Shown here in pieces: positions 41,910 through 50,881 of a stretch of 64,000 nucleotides of DNA. Numbering within the stretch: the stretch's first letter is position 1; each line of letters starts with the position of its first letter. The notes beneath the pieces are model-generated. The model was given only the letters and a program-made list of their open reading frames with translations, did no database searches and was not told the origin of the DNA. The stretch lies in the NCBI RefSeq assembly GCF_000687995.1, contig NZ_JIAC01000001.1, positions 2,294,001-2,358,000 on the forward strand, given 5' to 3'. The translations under genes and the position numbers were made by a program. The DNA comes from Selenomonas ruminantium AC2024 (lineage in GTDB: Bacteria > Bacillota > Negativicutes > Selenomonadales > Selenomonadaceae).

Positions 41910-42167
41910 ATGATTCCGCGTATAAAACACATTGAATCACAAAACGATTATATTTTACAGGTTGTATTCGATGATGGTAAAATCGTTCGCTATGATGTAA
42001 AAGATGATATACGCACGCTACCATCCTATCGCAGCCTCATGACCGAATATGGACTTTTTCAAAACTTCCAACTTGATGCCAGTAGAACCTGTATTTCTTG
42101 GAATGATGAAATCGATTTACCCAGCGACATTATTTATGAATATGGCGTACCTTGCTTTGCTAAATAA
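41910..42167 (+). CDS. DUF2442 domain protein
   Basis: 85 residues from ATG at 41910, after GAGGAGGTG. Family features: DDGKIVRYDVKDDIR, SLMTEYGLFQNFQLD and SWNDEIDLPSDIIYEYG. Partner of the DUF4160 gene upstream, from which it is separated by 13 bases; a two-gene operon closed by a terminator shared with polC. Confidence 0.82.
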   Translation: MIPRIKHIESQNDYILQVVFDDGKIVRYDVKDDIRTLPSYRSLMTEYGLFQNFQLDASRTCISWNDEIDLPSDIIYEYGVPCFAK

Positions 42168-42210
42168 GGTTTTTCGATGCTTGATAATATTTCAAAAAAA
42201 TATACAACCA

Positions 42211-42258
42211 AAACAGGCTGGAGACAACGTGTTGTTAACACATGTCTCCAGCCTGTTT
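42211..42258. terminator. Bidirectional terminator between DUF2442 and polC
   Basis: 16-base stem AAACAGGCTGGAGACA / TGTCTCCAGCCTGTTT (42211-42226 and 42243-42258). Confidence 0.9.
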
Positions 42259-42277
42259 CATTTATCCAACCACTAAC

Positions 42278-45200
42278 CTAGCCAAACAGAGAAATCTGGT
42301 CGGATTCGCCCATGCCGTCAAGACAGCCATGGTCACGCAGGATTTCGATATTGGTTTTAGAGATCCCTGTGCGGCGGCGCAAGTCTTCGATACTGGTAAA
42401 GATACCATCCTTGCGGGCTTCCACAATGCTTTGGGACGCTTTGGTTCCCATGCCTCCCAAGCTTGCCAACGGCGGCAGCAGGGATTTTTCGTGGATAATG
42501 AATTTTTCTGCGTCAGAGGTATAGATATCCACATTCTCGCAGTCAAAGCCACGCAGGTACATTTCCCAAGCCAGCTGCAATACAATCAGGGTTGCATTCT
42601 GCTTGGCATCCAGTTTCTTTTCCTTGGAAATCTCCTCAAGTTCGTGAATTTGCTGCCCCACATATTCCTGCCCTTTGGCAATGACGTTGGCATCGAATTC
42701 ATCGGCGCGGATGGAAAAATACGCCGCATAGTAAGCCAGCGGATAATGCACCTTACAGAACGCAATACGGTAGGCCATCATAACGTAAGCTGTAGCATGG
42801 GCACGCGGGAACAGGTATTTGATTTTCTGACAGGAGTCAATATACCACTGGGGAATATCGCCGTCCTGTAATTTTTTGACAACATCTGGGTCAATGCCCT
42901 TGCCCTTACGCACCTTTTCCATGGTCTTAAAGGAGAGCAGCGGGTCAATGCCGTGATGAATCAGATACATCATGATATCGTCACGGGCCGAGATGGCGTT
43001 TTTGATGGTACACTGGCCGCTGCGGATAAGATCCTGGGCGTTGCCCAGCCACACATCTGTACCATGGGAGAAACCGGAAATACGCACCAGGTCCGAGAAC
43101 ACGTCCGGATTGGTATCGTCAATCATCTGCCGGGTAAACGGCGTACGGAACTCCGGAATACCGAATGTTCCCGAAGTTGCTCCAAGTTCCTCTGGCGTGA
43201 GTCCCAAGGCATCCGTGCAATTGAACAGGGACATCGTGGCCACATCATCAAAAGGAATGGTCTTCGGGTCACGGCAGGTCAAATCCTCCAGCATCTTGAT
43301 TACCGTCGGGTCATCGTGGCCCAGAATATCGAGCTTGACCAGACGGCTGCTGATGGAATGATAATCGAAATGGGTGGTAATCGTACCACAGTTCATATCG
43401 TTGGCCGGGTGCTGAATAGGCGTAAAGAAATGCACATCCATATCGCGGGGCACAACCATGATGCCAGCAGGATGCTGGCCGGTCGTGGACTTCACGCCCA
43501 TACAGCCATGGGCCAGCCTGTCGATATAGGAGATATGTTTCTTTATCCCCTTTTCCTCGAAGTATTTTTTCACATAGCCAAAGGCCGTCTTATCCGCTAC
43601 AGTCTGAATGGAACCGGCACGGTATACGTTGTCCTTGCCAAAGAGGATTTCTGTGTACTTATGCGCCACCGGCTGATAGGTACCGGAGAAGTTCAAATCG
43701 ATATCGGGAACCTTATCGCCATCAAAGCCCAGGAATACGGCGAACGGAATATCGTGGCCGTCCTTAATAAGCGGCGTGCCGCAGACCGGACATTCCATAT
43801 CAGGCAAGTCATAGCCGCAGCCGTAGGAACCGTCGGTGATGAACTTACTATACTGGCAATGCGGGCAGCGCCAATGCGGCGGCAAAGGATTAACCTCGGT
43901 AATACCTGTCATAGTAGCGATAAAGGACGAACCTACGGAACCTCGGGAACCTACCAGATAGCCATCGTCATTTGATTTTTTTACGAGGCGCTGGGCGATA
44001 AGATAAAGCACCGAGAAACCGTGGCCGATAATCGGCTTGAGTTCCTGCTGCAGACGCGCTTCCACGATTTCCGGCAGATTTTCGCCGTACATGGATTTTG
44101 CGCGGTTGTAGGACATGGATTCAATTTCCTCGTCCGCCCCCGGAATCATCGGCGAATACAAATCATCCGGAATGGGCTTGAACTTCTCAATCATGTCGTT
44201 TATCTTCCGGGGATTGGTCACCACGGCTTCATAGGCCGCTTCTTCGCCCAGATATTCAAATTCAGCCAGCATTTCCTCGGTGGTGCGCAGGTAAAGAGGC
44301 GGCTGCATGTCCGCATCGTCAAAGCCCTTGCCCTTCATCAAAATGGCACGGTAGATGCTGTCCTCAGGATTAAGGAAATGCACGTCGCAGGTAGCCACCA
44401 GCATTTTCCCAAGTTTCTTAGCCAGTTCTGCCACCTTCAGGTTGATGTCAATCAAATCCTGGTCCGTGGTGATATGGGGGAATTTATCGCTGCGCTTCAA
44501 GAAGTCATTGTTATGGATGGGCTGGATTTCCAGATAATCATAGAAGGAGGCAATCTCGATAAGCTGCTCCTCGCTCTGCCCTTCCACGATAGCTCGAATC
44601 AGTTCCCCCGCTTCACAGGCAGAACCAATGATGATGCCGTCCCGGTACTCCTCAATGATTTTCTTGGGCAGGCGGGGCTGACGGTGGAAATATTTGACAT
44701 GGGACAGGGATACCAGCTGATAGAGGTTGCGCAGACCGTTGGGATTTTTCGCCAAAAAGATGATATGGTTAGCCCGCTTCTGCTCGAAATCGTCACCAGT
44801 GAGGTAACCTTCCATGCCGTAAATGACCTTGATATTGAGTTTTTCGGCAGCCTTAGCCGCATCCGGGTAGGCCTGCACCACACCGTGGTCGGTGATGGCA
44901 ATAGCCGGCCAGCCCCAACTGTCAGCAGTCTTGATGAGGTCTTTTACGGACACTACAGCATCCATTGCACTCATGGTCGTATGGGCATGAAGCTCCACGC
45001 GCTTGACTTCGGCATTATCCTCGCGCTTCTTGATTTCTTTCTTGGCTAAAGAATCCACAAAGACCACATACTCATTCATGTAGGTATCAAAGCGCACGGA
45101 ACCTCGGATGCGGACGGCCATGCCCTCCTTGAGCTTGCCCATGATTTCGTCGAAGTCCTCTTCCTGCCCATTGCGACCCTTGCCGGGCTTAAAGAACTTC

Positions 45201-46111
45201 TTGCAGGCAATGCCGTCCGATTCATCCGACAGACAGAACGCCAGCATCTTGGTGCCAGTCTTGAATTCGATGGTCTTGAGACCGGAACCGGCACCTTCGC
45301 CGATAAAACCTTCCAGAATAACGCTCTTGGTTTCCCCTTCCAAATCGGCAATCAACTGGCGCTCGCCCATGATGCTGCGGCCAAAGATGGTATTGCCCGC
45401 ACCCTGCACCACCACCGGCTTGGAAAAGTCTTCCCGCTTCTTGGGGGCAGCCTTTGGCTTGGCCTCTTTTTTAGGTGCTGCTGCAGGCGCCAGAGCAGCA
45501 TCGGCGTGGGTACTCGTCTGCTTTTCCGCCACGCGTTCCTTGTGAAGCGCCGCCTGATATTCCGGCGTATTGAAGCTGTCATCCACAGAAAGATTCTGCA
45601 AGACCTCGTCGCTGGCCTCACAGGTTACGGGACAGCGATAGCCCAGCATATCCTTGATGGCCCGACCCATAAGCTGTGTCACCGCATGGGCCCGCATGAT
45701 TTCGCCGCCGAGTTCCCCGGGAACCTTAATCAACAGTTTGCTGCCGTCTACCACATACTTGGAACGCTTCAAGAGCTGGAACACCGTAGGATTATCCTCG
45801 GCCACCGTCGTAACCAGCTGGGGCCAAACCTTGCTGATGCCATCTTCGATATCGATGATATCCTGATAGAAGATAACCTTCTGCAGGCTGCACTTGCCCT
45901 TAATCTGCTCCGCAGCCCGCTGCAAGAGGCTGTCCGGAATAAGGGTCTGACTGGTCAGAGCAATCTCCCAAATGCCGGCCTTCACGCTGACTTCCACATG
46001 GCGGATGACAGCATTTTTCAGCAGGGTCTTCTCCTCATCATCCAAGGTCATCCCCTGCACCAGATGCCAAAACATATTCTCTTGTTGCGGAACAATGCGA
46101 TACTTCTGCAT
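42278..46111 (-). CDS. polC: DNA polymerase III alpha subunit, PolC type, without exonuclease domain
   Basis: 1277 residues against ~1430-1440 for usual PolC. In order: N-terminal domain, low-complexity Ala/Lys/Pro linker (~205-227), OB fold (~255-360), PHP domain starting RVELHAHTTM (371-380), zinc region (Cys749, 752, 765, 774, 777), polymerase core with PDIDLNFSG (Asp803, Asp805), HGTDVWLGNA, and a helix-hairpin-helix tail. In other PolC proteins a DnaQ-like exonuclease with FDVETTG interrupts PHP after the YGLE motif; here YGMEGYLTGDDFEQ runs on directly to NHIIFLAKN (residues 431-455). PHP metal ligands (HAH, DHG, E434, CDVH) all look intact. Confidence 0.95.
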   Translation of the reverse strand: MQKYRIVPQQENMFWHLVQGMTLDDEEKTLLKNAVIRHVEVSVKAGIWEIALTSQTLIPDSLLQRAAEQIKGKCSLQKVIFYQDIIDIEDGISKVWPQLVTTVAEDNPTVFQLLKRSKYVVDGSKLLIKVPGELGGEIMRAHAVTQLMGRAIKDMLGYRCPVTCEASDEVLQNLSVDDSFNTPEYQAALHKERVAEKQTSTHADAALAPAAAPKKEAKPKAAPKKREDFSKPVVVQGAGNTIFGRSIMGERQLIADLEGETKSVILEGFIGEGAGSGLKTIEFKTGTKMLAFCLSDESDGIACKKFFKPGKGRNGQEEDFDEIMGKLKEGMAVRIRGSVRFDTYMNEYVVFVDSLAKKEIKKREDNAEVKRVELHAHTTMSAMDAVVSVKDLIKTADSWGWPAIAITDHGVVQAYPDAAKAAEKLNIKVIYGMEGYLTGDDFEQKRANHIIFLAKNPNGLRNLYQLVSLSHVKYFHRQPRLPKKIIEEYRDGIIIGSACEAGELIRAIVEGQSEEQLIEIASFYDYLEIQPIHNNDFLKRSDKFPHITTDQDLIDINLKVAELAKKLGKMLVATCDVHFLNPEDSIYRAILMKGKGFDDADMQPPLYLRTTEEMLAEFEYLGEEAAYEAVVTNPRKINDMIEKFKPIPDDLYSPMIPGADEEIESMSYNRAKSMYGENLPEIVEARLQQELKPIIGHGFSVLYLIAQRLVKKSNDDGYLVGSRGSVGSSFIATMTGITEVNPLPPHWRCPHCQYSKFITDGSYGCGYDLPDMECPVCGTPLIKDGHDIPFAVFLGFDGDKVPDIDLNFSGTYQPVAHKYTEILFGKDNVYRAGSIQTVADKTAFGYVKKYFEEKGIKKHISYIDRLAHGCMGVKSTTGQHPAGIMVVPRDMDVHFFTPIQHPANDMNCGTITTHFDYHSISSRLVKLDILGHDDPTVIKMLEDLTCRDPKTIPFDDVATMSLFNCTDALGLTPEELGATSGTFGIPEFRTPFTRQMIDDTNPDVFSDLVRISGFSHGTDVWLGNAQDLIRSGQCTIKNAISARDDIMMYLIHHGIDPLLSFKTMEKVRKGKGIDPDVVKKLQDGDIPQWYIDSCQKIKYLFPRAHATAYVMMAYRIAFCKVHYPLAYYAAYFSIRADEFDANVIAKGQEYVGQQIHELEEISKEKKLDAKQNATLIVLQLAWEMYLRGFDCENVDIYTSDAEKFIIHEKSLLPPLASLGGMGTKASQSIVEARKDGIFTSIEDLRRRTGISKTNIEILRDHGCLDGMGESDQISLFG

Positions 46112-46159
46112 AAACTACGCTACACCTCATCCGTCAGCCCCACGAGCTACCACCGTCCG

Positions 46160-46203
46160 GGGTGTCCACTGGACACCCGCGGCTACGCCGCCCCCTCAAG
46201 GGG
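46160..46203. repeat. Three consecutive hairpins between the transglycosylase gene and polC
   Basis: GGGTGTCCA/TGGACACCC (46160-46178), GCGGC/GCCGC (46179-46191) and CCCCT/AGGGG (46192-46203) follow each other without gap. GC-rich and REP-like; a terminator lacking a T tract or an inserted palindromic repeat are both possible. Confidence 0.55.
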
Positions 46204-46209
46204 AAGGCT

Positions 46210-46821
46210 TCATTCTGGATACAACTCTCTATACTTCTTGCGGTCCCCAATAACCTGTCTTACGTAATCCCGCGTTTCCTTATAGGGAATCGCGTCTATA
46301 TCATGGAAGGAATAACTCCAATTATTCTCATCCATCCACGCCTTCACATTACCGCGGCCAGCATTATAGGCCGCCAGCGCCAACACATCGTTGCCCTTGA
46401 ACTCCCGCTGGAGTTCGGCAAGATACCAGGTGCCATAGCGGATATTCCGGTCCGGTTCGTGGAGGCTTTCCACATTGTAACTCTTGTCCCCTATCTGCCC
46501 GGCAATCCACTCGGCCGTCTCCGGCATCAGCTGCATAAGCCCCACAGCCCCGCGATGGGACAGAGCCGTATGCTTGAACTTGCTCTCGCTCTTGATGACG
46601 GCGGCGGTAAGGTTGCTGTCCACATGGTAGATTTCCGCATACTTCATCACCGTATCATGATAGGGATAGACATAAAAATACTTCCGCTGTACCGGCTCAA
46701 ATTGCAGTACAAAAAACGCACTGAGACTTACGATTAAAATAAATAAAGCAACGCAAAAGCAGGTTGCCATGCGTCGCTGAATACGCCGATTCTGCTGGAC
46801 CCTGTCACGAAATCCCTGCAT
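46210..46821 (-). CDS. Lytic transglycosylase, Slt family
   Basis: 203 residues from ATG at 46821 (GGAG seven bases upstream; the longer frame overlaps coaE out of frame). A signal anchor (about 18-42) places it at the membrane, followed by the SLT domain: catalytic Glu in IKSESKFKHTALS, GLMQLMPETA and ALAAYNAGRGNVKAW. Cleaves peptidoglycan glycan chains. Overlaps the coaE end by 17 bases. The pairing coaE-slt is seen in many Firmicutes. Confidence 0.93.
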   Translation of the reverse strand: MQGFRDRVQQNRRIQRRMATCFCVALFILIVSLSAFFVLQFEPVQRKYFYVYPYHDTVMKYAEIYHVDSNLTAAVIKSESKFKHTALSHRGAVGLMQLMPETAEWIAGQIGDKSYNVESLHEPDRNIRYGTWYLAELQREFKGNDVLALAAYNAGRGNVKAWMDENNWSYSFHDIDAIPYKETRDYVRQVIGDRKKYRELYPE

Positions 46822-47413
46822 GGGTCCACTCCTTCCAAAGTTTTTCTGCCTGCAGGAAACTCTCCTCCAGGCTGCCATTATTATCAATAAAGGTGTCTGC
46901 CCGCTTTTTCTTTTCCGAAAGGGGCATCTGGGCGGCAATGCGCGCCCGGGCCTCGGCCTCCGTGTAGCCATTGCGCCGCATCAGACGCGTGAGCTGGGTG
47001 GCCTCATCCACAAACACCAAACAATTCTCCTCTGTCATTTTATCCCATCCGGCTTCAAAGAGCAATGGCACATCCAGGATTATTACGGGAAAATTTTTTG
47101 CCTGCTTCACCGCAATCTGCCGGCGCATGGCCCGCTCCAAAATGGGATGGGTCGTTTCGTCGAGCCACTGACGCTCGGCGTCATTATCGAACACAAGACG
47201 GCCAATGGCCCGGCGGTCCAAAGTGCCATCCGCCTGCAAAATTTTCTCGCCAAAATGCGCCACATAGAGCCGGTAGAGAATCTGTCTAGGCTTTGCCAGC
47301 GCAAAGGCAATGGTATCGGCGCTCAACACCGCCGCACCCTTATCCCGGAAAAATCTTGCCATGGTGCTCTTGCCGCTGGCAATGCCTCCGGTAAGACCGA
47401 TAACCCGTGCCAT
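46805..47413 (-). CDS. coaE: Dephospho-CoA kinase
   Basis: 202 residues. Last step of coenzyme A synthesis. P-loop GLTGGIASGKST at the start, DVPLLFEAGWD as substrate region and LMRRNGYTEAEARARIAAQ as lid. ATG at 47413 overlaps the mutM stop (TGATG), so both are translated in a chain. Confidence 0.96.
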   Translation of the reverse strand: MARVIGLTGGIASGKSTMARFFRDKGAAVLSADTIAFALAKPRQILYRLYVAHFGEKILQADGTLDRRAIGRLVFDNDAERQWLDETTHPILERAMRRQIAVKQAKNFPVIILDVPLLFEAGWDKMTEENCLVFVDEATQLTRLMRRNGYTEAEARARIAAQMPLSEKKKRADTFIDNNGSLEESFLQAEKLWKEWTHAGIS

Positions 47414-48243
47414 CACTCAGCCTCCTGACATTTGGGACAGAAATGTGTTCCCCGTCCCCCTACGGTAATGCGTTCAATGGGACGGCCACAGCGGCGGCAG
47501 GGCTCGCCCTTGCGGCCATAGACATAGAGATGTTCCTGATGGCTTCCCTGACCGCCCTCACCATTCTGGTAATCACGAAAAGTTGTGCCACCGTCTTCAA
47601 TGCCCGCCGCTATAACCTTGTTGACACTTTCCCAAAGGCGCTCACACTCTTCCCGGCTCAAAGACTGGGCCGGACGCAGCGGATGAAGCCCTGCCAAAAA
47701 CAGCGCCTCATCGGCATAGATATTGCCAATGCCGCCGATATATTTCTGATTGAGCAGGAAGGACTTAATAGCCACCTTGCGCTTACTAGCCGTCTCGTAA
47801 AGATAAGCCGGCGTAAATTCTGCCGACAGAGGTTCCGGCCCCATTTCCGCCAGACCTTTGAGCATGGCCCGCTCCTCGGGGCGGATGCCATGAATGGTTC
47901 CGAGCGTGCGGGTATCCCCATAGACGAGGCTCGCACCCCCCTGCAGATGGAAAATTACTCGTGCATGGCTGTCGCTTGTCTTTCCTGTGGGTTCATAAAC
48001 CAGCCGTCCCGTCATGCGCAGATGGAACACCACTTCACTACCGTTATCGAGTTCCAGCAAGAGATACTTGCCCCGGCGGTTCATAGCCTTGATGGTACGG
48101 CCCGTGACGAGGGCCCGAAATCCCTCGGTATCCGGCCACTTAATCATGCGGGGCAGGCGAATATCCAAATCCATGATTCTTTTCCCCGCCGTCATCTTGT
48201 CGAGATAACGGCGGATGATTTCTACTTCCGGCATTTCCGGCAT
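47413..48243 (-). CDS. mutM: Formamidopyrimidine-DNA glycosylase (Fpg/MutM)
   Basis: 276 residues from ATG at 48243, giving MPEMPEVE: the catalytic proline and glutamate (Pro2, Glu3) must be N-terminal, which fixes the start. The C-terminal zinc finger CRRC...CPKC is present. Removes 8-oxoguanine. The start is one base after the polA stop, GGAGGCG in front. polA-mutM-coaE is the standard Firmicute order. Confidence 0.97.
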   Translation of the reverse strand: MPEMPEVEIIRRYLDKMTAGKRIMDLDIRLPRMIKWPDTEGFRALVTGRTIKAMNRRGKYLLLELDNGSEVVFHLRMTGRLVYEPTGKTSDSHARVIFHLQGGASLVYGDTRTLGTIHGIRPEERAMLKGLAEMGPEPLSAEFTPAYLYETASKRKVAIKSFLLNQKYIGGIGNIYADEALFLAGLHPLRPAQSLSREECERLWESVNKVIAAGIEDGGTTFRDYQNGEGGQGSHQEHLYVYGRKGEPCRRCGRPIERITVGGRGTHFCPKCQEAE

Positions 48244-48244
48244 C

Positions 48245-50851
48245 TTACTTCGCCTCCGCCCAGTTCTTCCCTGCGTGCATATCAATGAGCAGCGGCACGG
48301 AAAGTTTCACGACGTTTTCCATGGTCTCCTTAAGGATAGCCTCCACCTGCTCACGCTCACTGTTTACCACTTCGAGCACCAGTTCATCGTGTACCTGAAC
48401 CAGCACACGACTCTTGACACCCGCCGCCTGCAGTTTATGATATACCGCAATCATGGCCAGCTTGATGATATCGGCAGCCGCCCCCTGAATCGGGGTATTC
48501 ATGGCCATGCGCTCTGCCAGAGAACGCTGCATGAAATTGCGGCTGTTGATGGCCGGCAAATCCCGACGGCGGTTGAAGATGGTGGTTACAAAACCGTCCT
48601 TATGGGCCTTTTCCACCGTGTCATCAATAAATTTCTTAACCCCGGTATAGCGGGCAAAGTAATTATCAATATAACTCTTGGCGTCCTTGCGGGCGATGTG
48701 CAAATCCTTGGCCAGACCGAAGTCGCTGATGCCATAGACGATGCCGAAGTTTACCGCCTTGGCATGGCGGCGCTGCTCCCCGGTCACCTGTTCCAAGGGT
48801 GTGCCAAAGACTTCTGACGCCGTGCGGGCATGGATATCCTGATTCTGCCTAAAGGCATCCATAAAGAGCTCGTCCTGCGACACATGCGCTAAGATGCGCA
48901 GTTCAATCTGGGAATAATCCGCCGACAGCAGGCAGTCATAACCTGCGCCCGGCTCAAAAAGTGCGCGGATGGTCTTACCCTCTTCGGTGCGCACAGGAAT
49001 GTTCTGCAGATTGGGGTCCGAACTCGAAAGGCGGCCCGTTGCCGTAACCGTCTGATTAAAGCTCGTATAGATGCGGCCTTCTGCTCCGATCAACTCCTGC
49101 AAACCGTCAATATAGGTAGATTTCAGCTTGCTCAACGTGCGGTAATGGAGCACCTGCTCCACCACAGGATGCTTATCCCGCAGAGATTCCAAAACCTCTG
49201 CGTTGGTAGAATAGCCTGTCTTGGTCTTTTTCACCGGCGGAAGTTCGAGCCGTTCAAAGAGCACTTCGCCGAGCTGCTTCGGCGAGTTGATATTAAACTC
49301 CGTACCAGCGAGCACATAGATATCCTGCTGCAGGGACTGGAGGCGAGCCTCTAGTTCCTCGCTCTTCTTCATGAGTTCTTCCCGATTGATATAAATGCCG
49401 TTCTGCTCCATGGCCGCCAATACTTCCACCAAGGGAAGTTCAATCTCCTCATAGAGCTTATCCATCTGCAATTCTTTGAGCTTTGCAGCCAGTACCGGCT
49501 GCAGGCTGGCCAAGGCATACGCCTCCCAGACAAACTCTGCCTCAGCACCGGATAAATTCTCCGGCTTGCGCAGCGCGGGCAGATATTCCTGCACCAGACG
49601 GTCCAGTTCATACTTATTGGCTTCGGGGCTTAAAAGATAAGCTGCCAGTTCAATATCAAAGAAGCTATCCGCAGGCTTCACACCTGCCTGATAATAAGCC
49701 TTTAAGCCTTTTACAACAGCAGGCTTTTCCGCCATAACCTCCTGCAGTACAGCCAGGCCTTCTGCCTCTGCAATATAGCCCAGCTTTTTTGCAGGCCAGA
49801 GGCAAACTGCTGCCCCAGTAAGCTTTACAAAAGGCGCCTTGCCGCTGAACAGGCCGCAGACGGCCACGGACTCTGCCGCTGCCAGTTCCTTTGCCGCAGT
49901 CTCCTTATCCCAAACCGCATAGGACAAATCTACGTCAAGAGCAGGAGCCGAAAAATCCAATACAAGCTCGGCTTCTCCTTCGCCGTAAATCTTCACGAAG
50001 TTTTTCCAGACAGCCTTGAGTTCATAGCCGTCACAGAACGACTTCATGCGTTCATGGTCGGGGGTAATGCCGTAGCTTTCCCATTCCAGTTCCATCTCCG
50101 GCACGTTGAGTTCAATGGTGGCCAGTTCCTTGGAGAGAATGGCCTGCTCCTTATTTTCCGTCAAGCGCTCCTTGAGCTTCTTGCCGGAAATATTTTCAAT
50201 ATTGTTCAGAACTTCTTCCAACGAGCCATACTCCAGCAAGAGTTTACTGGCCGTCTTTGGCCCCACCCCGGGCACACCGGGGATGTTGTCGGAAGTATCG
50301 CCCATAAGCCCCTTCAAGTCGATGAGTTTAATGGGCTCGAAGCCATATTCTTCCTGAAAGGCTGCCTCATCATATTCCTTTAACTCGGAGATGCCTTTCT
50401 TCGTCAGTAACACCTTTAGATTCGGCCGCACGAGCTGCAGGGCATCACGGTCCCCCGTGACCACCATAACCTCATGACCTGCTCCTGCCGCCTTTACCGC
50501 CAAGGTGCCAATGATATCATCAGCCTCATAGCGTTCCTTTTCGATAAATGAGATACCAAAAGCTGCTGCAAATTCATGCAGCAGCGGAATCTGGGCGAGG
50601 AGCTCTTCCGGTGTTTTGTCACGGGTTCCCTTGTATTCGGCATACCGTTCCGTGCGGAAAGTGGTTCTGCCCTTGTCGAAGGCAATGACCAGTTTATCCG
50701 GCTGCAGCTCTCCCAACAGCTTCGTGAGCATATTGGAGAAACCGAAAATGGCATTAGTCGGCCGACCTTGGGAATCCGTCAGAGGCGGCAGTGCATAAAA
50801 AGCACGATACATCAAACTGCTGCCATCCAAAATTACAAAACGCTGGCTCAA
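48245..50851 (-). CDS. polA: DNA polymerase I
   Basis: 868 residues. N-terminal 5'-3' nuclease (1-290; LMYRAFYALPP, KERYEADDIIG), a middle 3'-5' exonuclease-like domain (about 300-470) and the polymerase domain with motif A DYSQIELR and motif C QVHDELVLE. In the middle domain the DxE metal motif is replaced (VAVCGLFSG), and other acidic sites are missing, so proofreading is inactive, as in Bacillus-type Pol I. Repairs gaps and removes RNA primers. Leads the polA-mutM-coaE-slt-polC run. Confidence 0.97.
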   Translation of the reverse strand: MSQRFVILDGSSLMYRAFYALPPLTDSQGRPTNAIFGFSNMLTKLLGELQPDKLVIAFDKGRTTFRTERYAEYKGTRDKTPEELLAQIPLLHEFAAAFGISFIEKERYEADDIIGTLAVKAAGAGHEVMVVTGDRDALQLVRPNLKVLLTKKGISELKEYDEAAFQEEYGFEPIKLIDLKGLMGDTSDNIPGVPGVGPKTASKLLLEYGSLEEVLNNIENISGKKLKERLTENKEQAILSKELATIELNVPEMELEWESYGITPDHERMKSFCDGYELKAVWKNFVKIYGEGEAELVLDFSAPALDVDLSYAVWDKETAAKELAAAESVAVCGLFSGKAPFVKLTGAAVCLWPAKKLGYIAEAEGLAVLQEVMAEKPAVVKGLKAYYQAGVKPADSFFDIELAAYLLSPEANKYELDRLVQEYLPALRKPENLSGAEAEFVWEAYALASLQPVLAAKLKELQMDKLYEEIELPLVEVLAAMEQNGIYINREELMKKSEELEARLQSLQQDIYVLAGTEFNINSPKQLGEVLFERLELPPVKKTKTGYSTNAEVLESLRDKHPVVEQVLHYRTLSKLKSTYIDGLQELIGAEGRIYTSFNQTVTATGRLSSSDPNLQNIPVRTEEGKTIRALFEPGAGYDCLLSADYSQIELRILAHVSQDELFMDAFRQNQDIHARTASEVFGTPLEQVTGEQRRHAKAVNFGIVYGISDFGLAKDLHIARKDAKSYIDNYFARYTGVKKFIDDTVEKAHKDGFVTTIFNRRRDLPAINSRNFMQRSLAERMAMNTPIQGAAADIIKLAMIAVYHKLQAAGVKSRVLVQVHDELVLEVVNSEREQVEAILKETMENVVKLSVPLLIDMHAGKNWAEAK

Positions 50852-50881
50852 GCGAATTCCTCCCTATTTTGTTCGTCTAAA

